From Phlebopus portentosus (taxonomy: Eukaryota > Basidiomycota > Agaricomycetes > Boletales > Boletinellaceae): 64,000 bases of DNA. Positions 23,613-35,645 of this stretch are shown in pieces. Numbering within the stretch: the stretch's first letter is position 1; each line of letters starts with the position of its first letter. The stretch is from NCBI GenBank assembly GCA_037892935.1, contig JAYXKI010000002.1:1178001-1242000 (forward strand). Direction: 5' to 3'. The translations under genes were made by a program, and so were the position numbers. The notes under the pieces were generated by a model, which made no database searches, was not told the DNA's origin, and saw nothing but the letters and a program-made list of their open reading frames with translations.

Positions 23613-25745
23613 CGCGAGCCTGTGTTGCGACGACGAGCGGGACGCGAGCGGGAACGCTGCGTACGTCGAGGAAGCAGGTTGACGCAGAGGGAAGAAGAGG
23701 AGTGATGGAGAGCGAAGGAGGGTCTTGGCTTATTTCGATAATCATATAAGGATCCCAGTGCCGTGCCGCTCTCGGCATCGGCATCGGCCCGAGATACAGC
23801 GAATCAGATTCAACTCGCTCCTCCTTCTCCCGGCACGTTCATATTTTATTTTATTTTTTGAGAGGACATGTACGCATATACTCTCCAGTCTGATACGAAA
23901 TAAAATACAAATCATCAGAACAGAACACCGCCTCCACACTCCCCATCGTTTGCGCTCAATTTGCGAGCCGTGGTAAACACGGCAGTACTACCGCGCCGCG
24001 CCCGCCCACACCTGCCTCGGCTCACAGCTCACCCGCGGTAAATACACGAAAAGTCGTCTCATTTTAAATTTGCCTCATCCATCCATCTGCTGCCTATCAA
24101 CGCCCCGGTGCATATGCTCCACCTCTTTTGGTTATTATCATCTCCCGCTCGACGGATCGTTAAATAATCCTTCTTCCCGATCCGTTACATTCCTTCGGTT
24201 TCTGTCCCTTGCGAGCTCCAGTCTTGGTCTACAGCCCAAGCTTCTTGTCTTCCTTGGCTATCGCTGCTATATCATGAATGCACGTTTGTCCTTCCGTTGC
24301 TCGCGATTGCCTCTCTCTCTCCCTACCGCCCTCCACTCTTGTTCATCACCTCCCAGAAACCCACCGCTCTTGACAAATAAGTCCGACCCTCCGATGCCCG
24401 TGCTGTGTTTGTTGCCCCACATTTTGGCAAGGCGTTCGCGTGCTGACTAAACACCAGTTATCTCTGAGCAAACGAGCCAATCGGCAACATAAATATCCTC
24501 ATGTGCCCACCCTCTCCCATTTATTTGGTATTTTTACTTACCCCAGACTCAACCGCGGGGAAAGCGTCATTTGCTCCCATCATATTCGCCACGCCCATGA
24601 GCTTCTCGTGCGGTCATCCCCTCTAACGCCTCTTCCAGTTTGCCCACCTGAATGCGTTGCACGGAAAGCCGCTTTGAAGATATTCATTCACAAACACCAC
24701 ACCACATGCGGACACGCACCCTCTTTTTCTTTCTACCATGATATCCCTATCTCGTAAAACACACTGATCCATCAGCAGACCTAGGCTACCAGGGCGTATT
24801 CCCCGGAGAATCCGACTCGCTCGCTCGACTCTGAATGTACTCATCGGCATCGGCGGAGACGCACAGTACAAGGAACAACAAGTTCCTGTTTACTGATAAG
24901 CAAACTACATAATAATCGCGTCATATAGCCGAGAGGAAGTATGAATACATTTCCAAATAGACTAACATTTCCTTATGAAGAACCGTAGCCGGCCGGCTTA
25001 GTATGAACGAAAATCTAATGCTAAATAATGAGACCGGCTTCGGGAAACGTTAATCGTTAATCGTTTATAATATCGGCTAGCGGGTTCGGTCTGCTCGGAA
25101 AGAGTGTTCCGAAATGACATCGGTCAATATGACATGACGAGTGCATGGAGGCTCAATAAATGTGCCCCCTCTCCTTTTCGTCGCTTCTTCTGGCCTGCCT
25201 CGCACATTCCAAGGCCGCCGCAGCTCAGCTCCTCAGCCTCCTCACCGAGCAATTGCGCAGAGCAATTTCTCCTCTCCATTTTAATAGTAAGAGATCTTGA
25301 CACAAACACCCGAGGTTTCCGTCTCTGTTCAATCGATTGGATTGGATCGATGAATGGGATAAACTAATTTCCCGATACTTTCGTAAAAAGTGTTAGTAAG
25401 GAATTATACATGGACATGGAGACTAAGAAATATGCAGGCACCGTACCGACGGCAGCGGATGTTCGGATGCCCTGTCTGTCTGTCCGGGTATTACTCACTC
25501 CAAGATGGTACTCCCTGGCAGTCCGCCGTTGAACGTGCACGAAGAGTGCTTGGTGAACGAACGGGACTTTTCGTGATCCGGGGGCACGGTAGATACGGTC
25601 TGCTACTACGGTTACACAAGTTCTTATAATTCAATCAAGCAATTCAAGAAAGGCTACGATGCGGGAAGGGAGGAACTGAAGAAGTGAGGAAGGAACGTTA
25701 ACCGTATCGGTCCGCTGAGCTTACCTATTCCGCTCTTCTTCACAA
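23613..25745. other. Long non-coding stretch upstream of the kinase gene
   Basis: About 2.1 kb with kinase promoter sequence, pyrimidine-rich DNA near 24070-24480, a perfect 12-nt palindrome (agccggccggct, 24987-24998) and a short direct repeat (cgttaat, near 25050). ORFs here are short and unrelated to known families. It could contain decayed transposon DNA, but I cannot identify any. Confidence 0.4.
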
Positions 25746-26155
25746 GAGGACCCTAGGCAATGCCTTTTAAGGCCTCCGCGAAATTTCGAGTTTTATATCC
25801 GGACATCGGCGGGCGTTACGCCCATTTATCCGGAAAAACGGAGACTTAAGTGGTTGGATGCTTAGTTTTATCCGGATCATGGCGGAGGACCCCACGATAA
25901 AAAATCCTTTATTCGGCGAAATTTCCCCTTGAGCTGCCTTTCTGGTCAGTTGTATCAGGGCTCATAGTGTTTCTGAACTATCATTATATTTCAGGGCAAA
26001 AACTTATTAAATTTTGCTTGGTCGAGGGTCACAGACCGAGAGGCATGGACTAAAATTTGTCGGTATATCCGGAAAAACGGAGGCCTCAGACCCAAAATCC
26101 ACCACTTCGTATCCGGATTTTGGGGAAGCCTTATAGGGCATTGCCTAGGGTCCTC
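25746..26155. mobile_element. MITE-like element with 28-bp terminal inverted repeats
   Basis: The ends are inverted copies: 25746-25773 (gaggaccctaggcaatgcc...) against 26128-26155, 26 of 28 positions matching. Length is about 410 bp and no transposase is encoded. If the element begins at agg (25747), the flanks are ttcacaag and cacacaag, six of eight identical, which fits an aged 8-bp target-site duplication as made by hAT elements. The inside holds five copies of tatccgga-type motifs, two of them in a 14-nt context (atccggaaaaacgg), plus a small hairpin (gggcgttacgccc). The 90-codon minus ORF across its right half is a by-product. Confidence 0.8.
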
Positions 26156-26810
26156 ACACAAGCCATAGGCTAATACTATCTTGGCAAACTCTACTTTAAT
26201 CTCGTAAGAAAAGAGCTGAAAATAGCATTTGAGAGGGACGTTCGTCCTCATCGGTGCCTGCACGTGTGCACCTCCAGATGTCTCGGCCGATCGTAAGCCA
26301 GTTCACCATTGCAATGCATTGCAACCTTTCAAAATTTCTTGTCATCCTTACAAATTCCAGCTTGCTCTTCACAACAACCCAACCCGTGTCTCGGACGACG
26401 GGTGTTAGTTTAAGAAGGGCAATTCACGTCTTCGCGCAATTCAAACCCAAGAGATTCGTAATTGACGACTTCAAGAGGAGGACGGTATGATATTGATATG
26501 ATGCGATGGAGCGAGCCTGAGATTGATAGAGGATACCTTTTTCAGCTTCTTTTGTGCCAGTTGTATATAGTGCATACTTGGTCAAAGGTCAAAGGTTGTA
26601 ATTAACGCAACCCTGTAGATGCTCCACGTCATAAAACAATTCAAAGCCGGAGCATTTATTGCCATATGCACCAAGTCTATAAGACAAGACAAGACAGCAC
26701 AAGATCATTGCCCTTCCAGGTCCTTCGAGCACTTTCTTTCGAGCCTCGAGACTCCCCGATACAAGTCTTTTTATCCTGTATTTTTTAGCCGGACATTCCG
26801 GCGATCTAGA
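26156..26810. other. Spacer between the MITE and PRP28
   Basis: 3' flank of PRP28 plus unassigned DNA; no conserved ORF or RNA gene seen. Confidence 0.4.
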
Positions 26811-29679
26811 TCAGTCCTGTTCCTCTCCGTCTCGCTTCCTCTTCATCTCGCGCGACACGCGCGTCTGTGAGGCCTACATAAAAAGAATAGTCAGCAACCG
26901 CAAAGAGATCGATGCTTTGAAAGACTTTTCTTACCTCGTGCTTGGCAAGCTCTGGAGGCACCTTCGACACGGGACTTTTGGCAATTTCTAATGAACGGAA
27001 TTCATTGATTAATTAAACACTACAAATAGTAACGGATCTGGACGAACCTTGACGGAGGTCGTACATCACCTCATCGTCGTCATTCGTGAGGAAGGTAATT
27101 GCTGTACCCAGCTTGCCAGCACGACCAGTTCGACCTAGGGGAGGAAAAGGTTAGTCGGGAGATGAGCGGATTCATGAGACGAAGGTACGTACCGATACGG
27201 TGAACGTATGCTTCGATCGTATTCGCCATCTGATAGTTCAGGACGAGACTAACATCCTGGACATCGATACCACGACCCGCAAGATCCGTCGCGACAAGTA
27301 TCTCTGATTCGCCACTACGCAGGGACTGCAGCGCCGCTTCTCGCTGCTCTTGGTTCTTCCCAGAGTGTAGGGTAGTCGCACGGAACTAGAACAATCCAGA
27401 GTTAGTTCATTTCAGTTCGTTCCAGTTTTGTTCCCCAAGAAAAGAACATTAATATTAATGTGATTACTGACCCCTGCTTTCTGGATGTCCTTGCACACCA
27501 TGTCTGCGGTCTTCTTCTGGTTCACGAAGACTATGATGGGTGCGGGGAAGCCCTCGTTGCTGAGAATATCTATCATGCGTTGTCTAAAAAAGCCAATGAT
27601 CAGCGCCCTGCATCAGACCAAACTTCTAGACATAGGCAAATATACCTCTTCTTTTCATCTCCATTGACAAACTCGACGCGCTGCTCAACCGTGTCAACGG
27701 CCCGACCAGCTTCACCGATTGTGACAATTGCAGGCCTTCTGAGGTATTTTCGGGTTAGACGCTCAACGGCGGGAGGCATCGTTGCCGAGAATAGTGTCGT
27801 TACGCGCGTGCGACCCTTCCGTACCATTTCACCATCAACGTTCATCATCATTCCTTCGTCTTCCCCTTTCAACGTTTCGGAAGGAAGTTGATCCAGAATG
27901 AACATCAATTCTGCCTCAAACCCAAGGTTCACCATCCGGTCCGCCTCGTCCATTACGACGTACGAACATTGTGAGAGCACGATTACGTGGCGCTCGATAA
28001 TATCTTTCAATCGACCGGGAGTCGCAATGATAATTTCTGCGCCGTCACGCAAGTTGAATGATTGTTCTTCTACAGAACGCTAAATTAAGACCAAATTAGG
28101 TCAGCAAAGCAATGACTATGGACGGTGAAGGTTCATTGATGAACATACTCCTCCAACAATCGAGACACATTTGAATCCCAGCGGCGTCGCAAATTTGCGG
28201 GTCTCCGTTTCAATCTGCTGCGCCAGTTCACGCGTCGGTGATAGAATAAGCGCGTACGGCCCCAGGTGCCGATTATCCTCAGCAAGTGGCGGAAGATTTG
28301 AAATATACGTCAGCATCGGAATGACGAAGGCCGCCGTTTTACCAGAACCTGTAAGAATGAAGCTACATCAGATCCGATCCACTTAGAATGCTGAAGTGCG
28401 GTATTACCTGTTTCCGCGATACCGATGAGGTCGCGGTTCTGCAATCCGATTGGAATAGCTTGACGCTGGATTGGGGATGGTTCCTTGTAACCCACCTTCT
28501 CCACAACTTCCAATATTACGGGTGGAATATCTGACTCCGACCATGAACGAAGTGGATGGGGAATCAGTCCGCCTAAAGAGGGAATGCATCAGAACAGCTG
28601 AGAAAAGAAAGGAAAATCGTGACAAACCTCTAGTGGCAATGCTGAAGTCTTCTCTGAAGATTCTCCAGTCCCTTTCTTTCATCTCACTTAGTGGCTTTTC
28701 ACTCCAATGTCTCTCATCAACGCCAGATTTCGCAGCTTTCCTCCTCTCCAAAGCGTCGGAGAATTTCACTTCTGCAGGTTGCGAGCCACGAGGAACGCTT
28801 CCGCCATCATCCATACCTGCTAAGTGGCCCCTTCCAAACATGACCTGAGCTCCTTGCCTATTCGCACCAACCACCATTGGTGAATCTTCCGCAAGCGTAT
28901 CATCCTGCTCGTCCCAATCAAACACAAATTTGCGGTCATTCATTTTGCGAATTTTCCTCTTCTTCTTGTCGACGCCTAGATAACGTGAGCGAATCGCACT
29001 GAGATCATTGTCATTCATTTGTGGGACGAAGTTTGAGGATGCATCGACTAAAGCTGAAGAACCATTCACCGCCGGCGGGGGTGGCATTGAGGATGAGGGA
29101 GTAGCAGAGCCAGATTGGGGCGCAGAGCCATTTCTTGCACGATCTGCTCGTGGTGCCGTCGGTACGTTTTGCATTCTCGAGGATGGTGGTGGTCCTCGAT
29201 CGCGGTCCCTGTCGCGTTCACGGTCGTCCCGTCTTCCGCCTCGCTGATCACGTCGACCGTATCTGCTATCTCTATCCCTATCCTGGTAGCGGTCATCATC
29301 TGTAACAAGAATTGTCACTATATGAACTGGAAAGCGGTGAGATGAACATTTCACTGACATCGGCCGCCTCTGCCATACCTGCTTTCCTCTTCCCGAACCC
29401 GTTCTTGGGATCGAAAAGCATCAGCTTCTTTCTCTAGCCTTTCACGGCCAAGTCGTTGCAATTCTTCCCGCTCTTTTTGTTCTCTGATTTCTTGTGCACG
29501 TTTCTCAATAGCGAGCTTTGCACGTTCCTCTTTCGACAGGAATCTAGGCTGAATACAATACTTAGTCATGATAGCAAAAGGAACAAAGGTGTATGACAAT
29601 GTACCTTTGAGGCAGCCTCTTTCTCTGCCTTCTGTTTTTCGAGCAGAGATTCGATTGAAAGTGGCTCTACTTTTGCCAT
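26811..29679 (-). CDS. PRP28: Pre-mRNA splicing DEAD-box helicase Prp28 (U5-100K/DDX23)
   Basis: ATPase that displaces U1 from the 5' splice site so that U6 can pair. It starts [17 protein letters not shown], as in the DDX23 family, followed by a Lys/Glu coiled segment and an RD/RG-rich stretch. Family-specific blocks follow: [20 protein letters not shown] and [20 protein letters not shown]. Helicase motifs are complete: Q-motif (SPIQRQAIP), motif I GSGKTAAF (rebuilt across an intron), [37 protein letters not shown] and HRIGRTGRAG. About ten exons; I checked all the main junctions and none needs a correction. It ends [10 protein letters not shown]. It is head-to-head with the Mch1-like gene, 152 bp apart. 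Confidence 0.95.
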
Positions 29680-29831
29680 GACTGGAGTGAAGATGACTGT
29701 AGGTGTTGAAGCCAAGAATGGGAACAGGATTGTCGCGTCGCTCAATGCCTCGGTTACCAAACTAGGGTTGTTCGTGATATGGAAAGCGTGCCGTTCCCGT
29801 ATCACCATGCTCATCCTGCCTCAGGACTACC

Positions 29832-31554
29832 ATGTCGACCATAGGACAAGGCAGATCGAGGTTATGGCCGCGCATACAGCTCACGCTTACTTGCATATCT
29901 ATTGCAGCTAACGCGTTAGTCGTGTTCATTATTCGCCATCATATCAGTGTAGTTCACAAATGACTGCTTTTAGCCTATGTGCGGGTGGCATATTCACCTT
30001 CCCACTGCTCTCGCCGAGCCTTGCGGAACATCTCAAGCTCACTCAGCCGCAATTAACGACAATTGTACTCGCGTGGGTGTTTGCAATAGATTGATAATCC
30101 TACCTAGTTGCTGAATCGCATGTAGTGGGATGGTAGGCCAGTACCCCTTCGCGGCGCTTGTAGGCAAGGCTATAGACAGATATGGCCCATGGTCATGTTC
30201 CTTAGCATCTTCCCTCCTATTCTCAATTGGATTTGGTGCATTCGCGCTTGAGATTGCCAAGACTCCGGATGATATTACGCTGCCTTCACAATCTTCGTTC
30301 GAGCGACTCACGCTGTTCTTCTTCATGGCGGGCCTGGGAACAGTTACCTCGTATGTATTCTCCACATGCGTCTCTCTTTGATTATGAGATGACGTGTTCC
30401 CAGGTATTTCTCGTCCTTATTCGCTGCCTCGAAGAATTTCCCTGAGTACATTGGCATGGCTTCGGGCACGAGCTTGGCTTTATTTGGACTATCGCCGCTC
30501 TTTCTCTCACTTCTAGCTTCGACTTTCTTCACCTCCGACGCATACGGTTTCAATGTTACCGGATTCGTCTCGTTCATGGCTGTTCTAGCCGGAGTCATTC
30601 ATATAATTGGTGCCGTGAATCTGAGAACACCCGCTGCAACGCCGACGGATTCGTTGGCGAGAGAATCGCAAGAAGATGAAGAGAGCGTTGTAGAACAGGT
30701 TCCTGATGAACGAACGCCCCTCGTACGGCCGAAATCGGGACCAAGTGCAGAAGTTTCCGTTGTCCTTGTCGAACAGAACCAGACCGTGTTCGACATACTG
30801 AAGGATCCGTACTTTTGGCTGCTAGGATTGACGACCCTGATTTGTCTTGGTTCCGTAAGTTCTCTGAGTTGACTCCCAAACGTTAATAGAACTAACTATT
30901 TTATATTCCATTTAGTGTGAGATGGTCATCAGCAACATAGGCTCGATCGTCGTCTCACTCCCGTCTGCCTCGCAGGCTCCTTCTTTGCTCCTTCCGTCAT
31001 CTACCGAAGCTGCTGTCACCGCAACTCAAGTTCGCCTTCTATCCCTCTCAAATACATTCTCACGATTACTGGTCGGTCCTCTGGCGGACTTCGTGTCTCC
31101 AGTAGCATCCTATCTCCCTTGTGGAGCAATTCACTTTGCCCGGAAGCACCACATAAGTCGCATTGCATTCGCGTTCGCCGCGAGTGCTCTTCTGGTCTTA
31201 ACCTTCAGCTACATGGAGCTGGGTGTTAGAAGCGGAGATGATCTCTGGATACTTAGTATTGGCACAGGCGTTGCATACGGTGCATTCTTCACCGCACTGC
31301 CTGGTATTGTGTCGGGCGTCTGGGGCCTTTCGAACCTTGGAAGGAACTTTGGCGTCATCACATACGCGCCGTTCTTGGGCACGCCGATCTTCTCATACCT
31401 CTACGCATTCGTTGCGGCCGCACATGCTGACAGTAAAGGCGTATGTGTAGGTCTTGAGTGCTGGAGATTGACGTTCGGCGTTGCTGTTGCTTCGGCAGCC
31501 ATGAGCACGGCGCTGAGCGTTATTTTATGGTGCCGATGGAAGGGACGTGTTTGA
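29832..31554 (+). CDS. MFS transporter, Mch1-like (monocarboxylate-permease family)
   Basis: Exons 29832-29914, 29974-30072, 30126-30350, 30404-30854, 30916-31554 give 498 residues with about 12 hydrophobic helices. Key text: LCAGGIFTFPLLSPSL at helix 1, GQYPFAALVGKAIDRYG at the helix 2-3 loop, FRxxxK-type loop features and a hydrophilic central loop with DERTPLVR. The central loop joins the half with IGSIVVSLPS and SRLLVGPLADF. The order fits yeast Mch1, a vacuolar member whose substrate is not settled; yeast Mch proteins do not take up monocarboxylates. No defects. Substrate remains unknown. Confidence 0.85.
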
Positions 31555-31889
31555 GATATATATTATCCATTTTTCTATGCATTTTCTTGGTATTCGACCC
31601 AATGCTTTGGATCCCTGCATATTTATTTCAAAGATACTTCTTGAATGTTTGCATATCAGCATCGTACAATGTACTATATAATTATCTAGACTTGCTTATT
31701 AGATGCTTGTGTTCTCTCTTTAAATATGTTTGGATTTGATTTGATCGTACATATATGCGTGTTTCGTCATATGTAATTGGTAAGAAATTCGCGTCGTGGG
31801 CTTAGGTATGGTATGGCGGGTCCGGTCCTCCATCAACTTGATTTTTCACTACGACGTTCAAGTCCAATTAAGCTCAGCCCAGGCTCAAG
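31555..31889. other. Spacer between tandem + strand genes
   Basis: AT-rich 3' flank of the transporter and promoter of the AIG1 gene; nothing else seen. Confidence 0.4.
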
Positions 31890-32893
31890 ATGTCCTCAGG
31901 AAGATCAACGACAGCAACTGTGTTGCACTTACTGGCTGCAGGAATCATGACATGGGGGTACATGGGCCTCGAGCAGACCGTCATGCATTCGACGATAATA
32001 ACGCAGAAGGGCGGACATTTGCAGTTCTTGACTATTCAGGCGTGCGTACGCGTCCTCCTTTTTTCCCCGAGTACAACTGAGATTAAGGCTTATTGACGGG
32101 GGTTTTATGTTGTAGGCTTGCGGTGTCGTGGTTTACGATGGTCCTTAGTCTGGCGTATGATCTTGTTCCGACCAAGTGTACGTCTGTTGTAAGGAACTCT
32201 GCGTAACAAATGTCGATTAGCTCCCGTTTAAGTTCTCTGGAATGCAAAACGCGCATTCTTCATGATCGCACTTTCTGTACGCTCTCTTATTTCCTCGCCA
32301 TCCCGTTCAAGTTGCTGACGCTTGCCTGATAGCTCTCATTCGTAGTAACCTCAATCTACTGGTCCCTAATCATCCTCTTTCCTCACCTCATCGTCCCGCC
32401 CGCACCGGAAAAGGGAGAGCCCGCTACACCATCCTTCGCGCAATATCCCGACGGCCTAGCCCGCATCCCCCTCAGTCTCGACCTTGCGTTGCATCTGACT
32501 CCCGCGCTGACGCTTTTAGTGGATTTCTTCCTATTTGAAGAGAGTTACGGCAAAGCGGAGGCGACGTGGGGTGCTACCGCTATGAGCGCCCTGTTTGGCA
32601 TTTGGTATGCGAGCTGGGTGGAGTATTGTGCGAGCTTTAACGGGACTTGTGCGTTTTGATTTCCTTTTATTCTCCTTACGAAACTGACTTGAACTTGAAT
32701 TTGCGGGGGTTTGCTTGTCTGTCGTGTAGTTCCTTACCCGTTCCTTACGCTGAACCCATTCCCGATACGCGTTGTGATATACGCGATCGTGACCGCGATT
32801 GCGTTTGTGTCCTTCCGGGTTATCAACGCGGTGCATAGTCGAGTATGGGGAACGAAGCTTGAGAGCAAGACTCGGATAGAGAAAACGGAATAG
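31890..32893 (+). CDS. FAR-17a/AIG1-like membrane hydrolase
   Basis: Exons 31890-32041, 32116-32177, 32233-32276, 32333-32648, 32730-32893 give 245 residues. Five to six transmembrane helices and the family blocks are visible: GGHLQFLTIQAL, SWFTMVLSLAYDL, SIYWSLIILFPHLI, LALHLTPALTLLVDFFLFE and YASWVEYCASFNGTFPYPF. Human AIG1 and ADTRP are threonine hydrolases of fatty-acid esters of hydroxy fatty acids, with a catalytic Thr and His; a Thr in WFTM and the His in LALHLTP are candidates here. The fungal substrate is not known. Clean phases and no damage. Confidence 0.9.
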
Positions 32894-33074
32894 ACGGCGT
32901 TACGTTAATACTGGATGCTGTAGACGATACATTTTGGATCAACATTGCTAGATACATACATACATAGCACATTGATACTCGCAGATTGCTTACCTACGTC
33001 ATAAAGTGATCGACGTACTACATAAAATACGTTTTATTCTATTCTGCTTTTTGTGCACTCACCACCTGACCGTC

Positions 33075-34002
33075 ATGCAGGCGTTCACTCAAAGACTAAC
33101 ACTCTCCAGACCGTTTCAAAACTTATGTCCAGCTCACAGCGGCGTCCGTACCTTTCATAACACATCGCCAGCAGCGCGTTCGTCAGCACCCTCTTTCGCT
33201 CATGCCGCGAAACGCACACCTATTGGAGTCAGCCAGCAACTCCAGGCACGCTCTCTGTCGACGACCGCTACTAACTTCCGGAATGCTTCATACATTAATG
33301 CTGGAAATCTAAGGCGAAGCGTCTGGAGCTCGAATGGTCTCGGGCTGGGCGGTGCACTAGCAGGCCTGGGACTCAGTTTCGCCGCGTTCCAGCTCCAAAA
33401 CCCGCCGCGCTATGCGACGGCGAAGGTACGACTTTCAATTCTCAATCGATTGTTGTCGTCGTTCCGAATCACCCTCTTTCTCAAAATCTAAAATCAGTGC
33501 CAACGACACCGGCAACAGCTCCTCCGCGTTCCAACCCAACGCCGATCCCACTCCAGCCTGATGACGCACTCCCGCCGCCTCCGCATTCCTCAGTCAATGT
33601 ATACGAGCTTGGATTCGGCACAGTCGCGGGCATATGTGCTGGCATCTTCGTCAAGAAGGGTGCGAAAGCTCTCGCGTTTGTGTTCGGTGGAGTTTTCGTT
33701 TTGCTCCAGGTACATACATTTCATTCCCTTATTCGCATCCATCCACTCAAAAGTGTATCTCTTTCTGTGCACGCGTATAGTACTTGGCCTCACTACGCGT
33801 GATTCGCGTTAACTGGGTACACGCAGAATCACGTTTCCAGAACGCGTTCTATTCACGAACGACAGATGCAACGGGTCAGGAAGTCCATCGTCCTCCAACG
33901 GTGTACTCCCTCTTTCATTGGATCGTTGACTTCCTCACTGCCGACTTCCAGCCTCGCGCCTCTTTTATTGCCGGTTTAGCCCTTGGTCTGAGGCTTGGGT
34001 AG
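33075..34002 (+). CDS. FUN14-family mitochondrial membrane protein
   Basis: Member of the FUNDC1/FUN14 family of outer or inner mitochondrial membrane proteins, some linked to mitophagy. The N-terminal 70 residues are rich in Arg, Ser and Ala without acids, a mitochondrial presequence. The core reads YELGFGTVAGICAGIFVKKGAKALAFVFGGVFVLLQYLASLRVIRVNW (given here in parts: YELGFGTVAGICAG, FVFGGVFVLLQYLAS, RVIRVNW) and ends FIAGLALGLRLG. Exons 33075-33425, 33557-33709 and 33781-34002 give 241 residues. The nearer acceptor at 33497 would keep a Pro-rich segment but breaks phase, so intron 1 is uncertain. Confidence 0.85.
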
Positions 34003-34219
34003 TCATATGGTCACTGTACATACTTAGCGAGTATTCGGGAAAATGGTATAGTGTACAATTGATCCAAACGAATAAACAGTGCATAAGCAATGCGGTACAT
34101 TGTTATGCACACTACATGGCATGGATTGCTCGGTAATGCGAAACCACACATCGAACCGTTCGTAACAACGAATAGTCTGAGAAAGACATTTTGACCAACC
34201 TCCACCGTGGACGAGTGAA

Positions 34220-35485
34220 TTAAAGCTTGCTGGCATTAGCGAGGGAAAAGGTCTGTCCAGCTGCCTTGGCACGTTTGCGGAGCATCTGAGTGGATTTGTT
34301 ACCACGAATACCTCCGCCCCATTGGCGACGGTGCTCTTCGTACTTGTCATTGCTACAAGTAGACAGTCAGTAATGCAGCAAGTCTGGGATCAAGAAATAC
34401 CAACAAGTTGGCCTTAGCGGCAGAAATAATGTTGCTGAGCTCCTTCTGGTCCTCGGAGCGGACATCTTGGACGGTCAGGACGGCAGCAGTCTTCTTGTGC
34501 ACGACCGTGCCGAGACGGGCCTTGTTCTTCACGATGACGTACGGGACTTCCATCTTGCGACAGAGCGCCGGGAGGAATACAACCAGCTCGATGGGGTCGA
34601 CGTCGTCAGCAATGACAACAAGCGATGCCTTCTTCGATTCGATAAGACCAATGCAGTGATTAAGCCCGTACTTGACGAACAAGGGCTTCTTGGAGGGGTC
34701 CAACTCCTCTTTGCGCTGGGCAGATTCTGCAGCAGCAATGAGACGAGCCTTCTTCTCTTGCTTGGTCTCCGGCCGGTACTTGTTCAACAGCTTGAAGAGC
34801 TGCGTCGCCGTGTTCTTGTCAAGCGTGTGTGAGAATTGTGCGATAGCGGGTGGGACCTTGAGGCGCTGGTTGAGGATGACCTTCTGGCGCTGCAGACGGA
34901 TGTACTCCGGCCATTTAACGAAACGCGTCAAGTCCCTCTTCGGTTGAATGTCTTGACCTTAGTTCCCAAATTACACACAGATATCCAGTCAACTTTTTCG
35001 TCCCTTATAGAAAAAACGAGTTAGATTAGTGACTCACCGATACCGAAGTTCTTCGCATGAGCCTCAAAGAGGGGTTTCTTCTGAGTCTTCTGCGGCTTAG
35101 ACGCACCAAAAGGTGCCGGTGCGGGTTTCTTGCCGGTCTTGCTCTTCGGCGGCTGGTCATTGAGACGAGTAGTCAGCGTCGTGTTTATCAAATTTCAATA
35201 CACAACGGCGAGATGACTCGGAGCTCTAACGCACGCACCACACCGGTGCGCGCCCAGCAAGATGCACATTATGAGCCTGCATAATGGAAAGGCTTTTGTG
35301 CAGAGATGTGAATAAGTAGTTTCAAGGAAATGGTATCTACATGAAAAGTAAGGAAACGGCAGAACGACGACATCCACCAGGTCGACTTACCATCCATCCC
35401 TTTTCCATCTATTTACACACATCTCGCTGGTCTATACGAGCTCCAAGTCGCCTCGAGAGTGCATCCCGATGACGAAACTCACCAT
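34220..35485 (-). CDS. RPL8: 60S ribosomal protein eL8 (L7a/L8)
   Basis: Large-subunit protein near the 5.8S/25S rRNA. The first coding exon is only the start codon: ATG at 35483-35485 is followed directly by gtgagt, and a 330-nt intron leads to 35038-35152. The remaining exons are 34405-34957 and 34220-34352, total 267 residues. The sequence is unmistakable: [54 protein letters not shown] and [17 protein letters not shown] long first intron right after the start codon is common in highly expressed ribosomal genes. Head-to-head with NOP2 across 160 bp. Confidence 0.95.
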
Positions 35486-35645
35486 TTTGGATGTTGTCGT
35501 CGATGGATGTTTTGCCTTGAAGAGGTCAAGAACGGAATCAGGCAGAAATTGAGGAAATTCGATTCAGATCGATCACGTGACGAAGATACCGAATTTTGCT
35601 GATGAGTCTCCTCTCAACTCACTATACTTCAGCCTCAAAAAAAAT
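35486..35645. promoter_or_regulatory. Divergent promoter of RPL8 and NOP2
   Basis: 160 bp lie between the two start codons. It contains a palindromic E-box CACGTG at 35574-35579 and a GATGAG element at 35601-35606. GATGAG resembles the PAC element of yeast ribosome-biogenesis genes. Roles are inferred by analogy only. Confidence 0.5.

Noticed and set aside
24987..24998. 12-nt palindrome agccggccggct
   Set aside because: Too short to support a function on its own; kept only as a note in the spacer.
25991..26263. 90-codon minus-strand ORF overlapping the MITE
   Set aside because: Reads through the terminal repeat and flanking DNA; by-product of the element, not a transposase.
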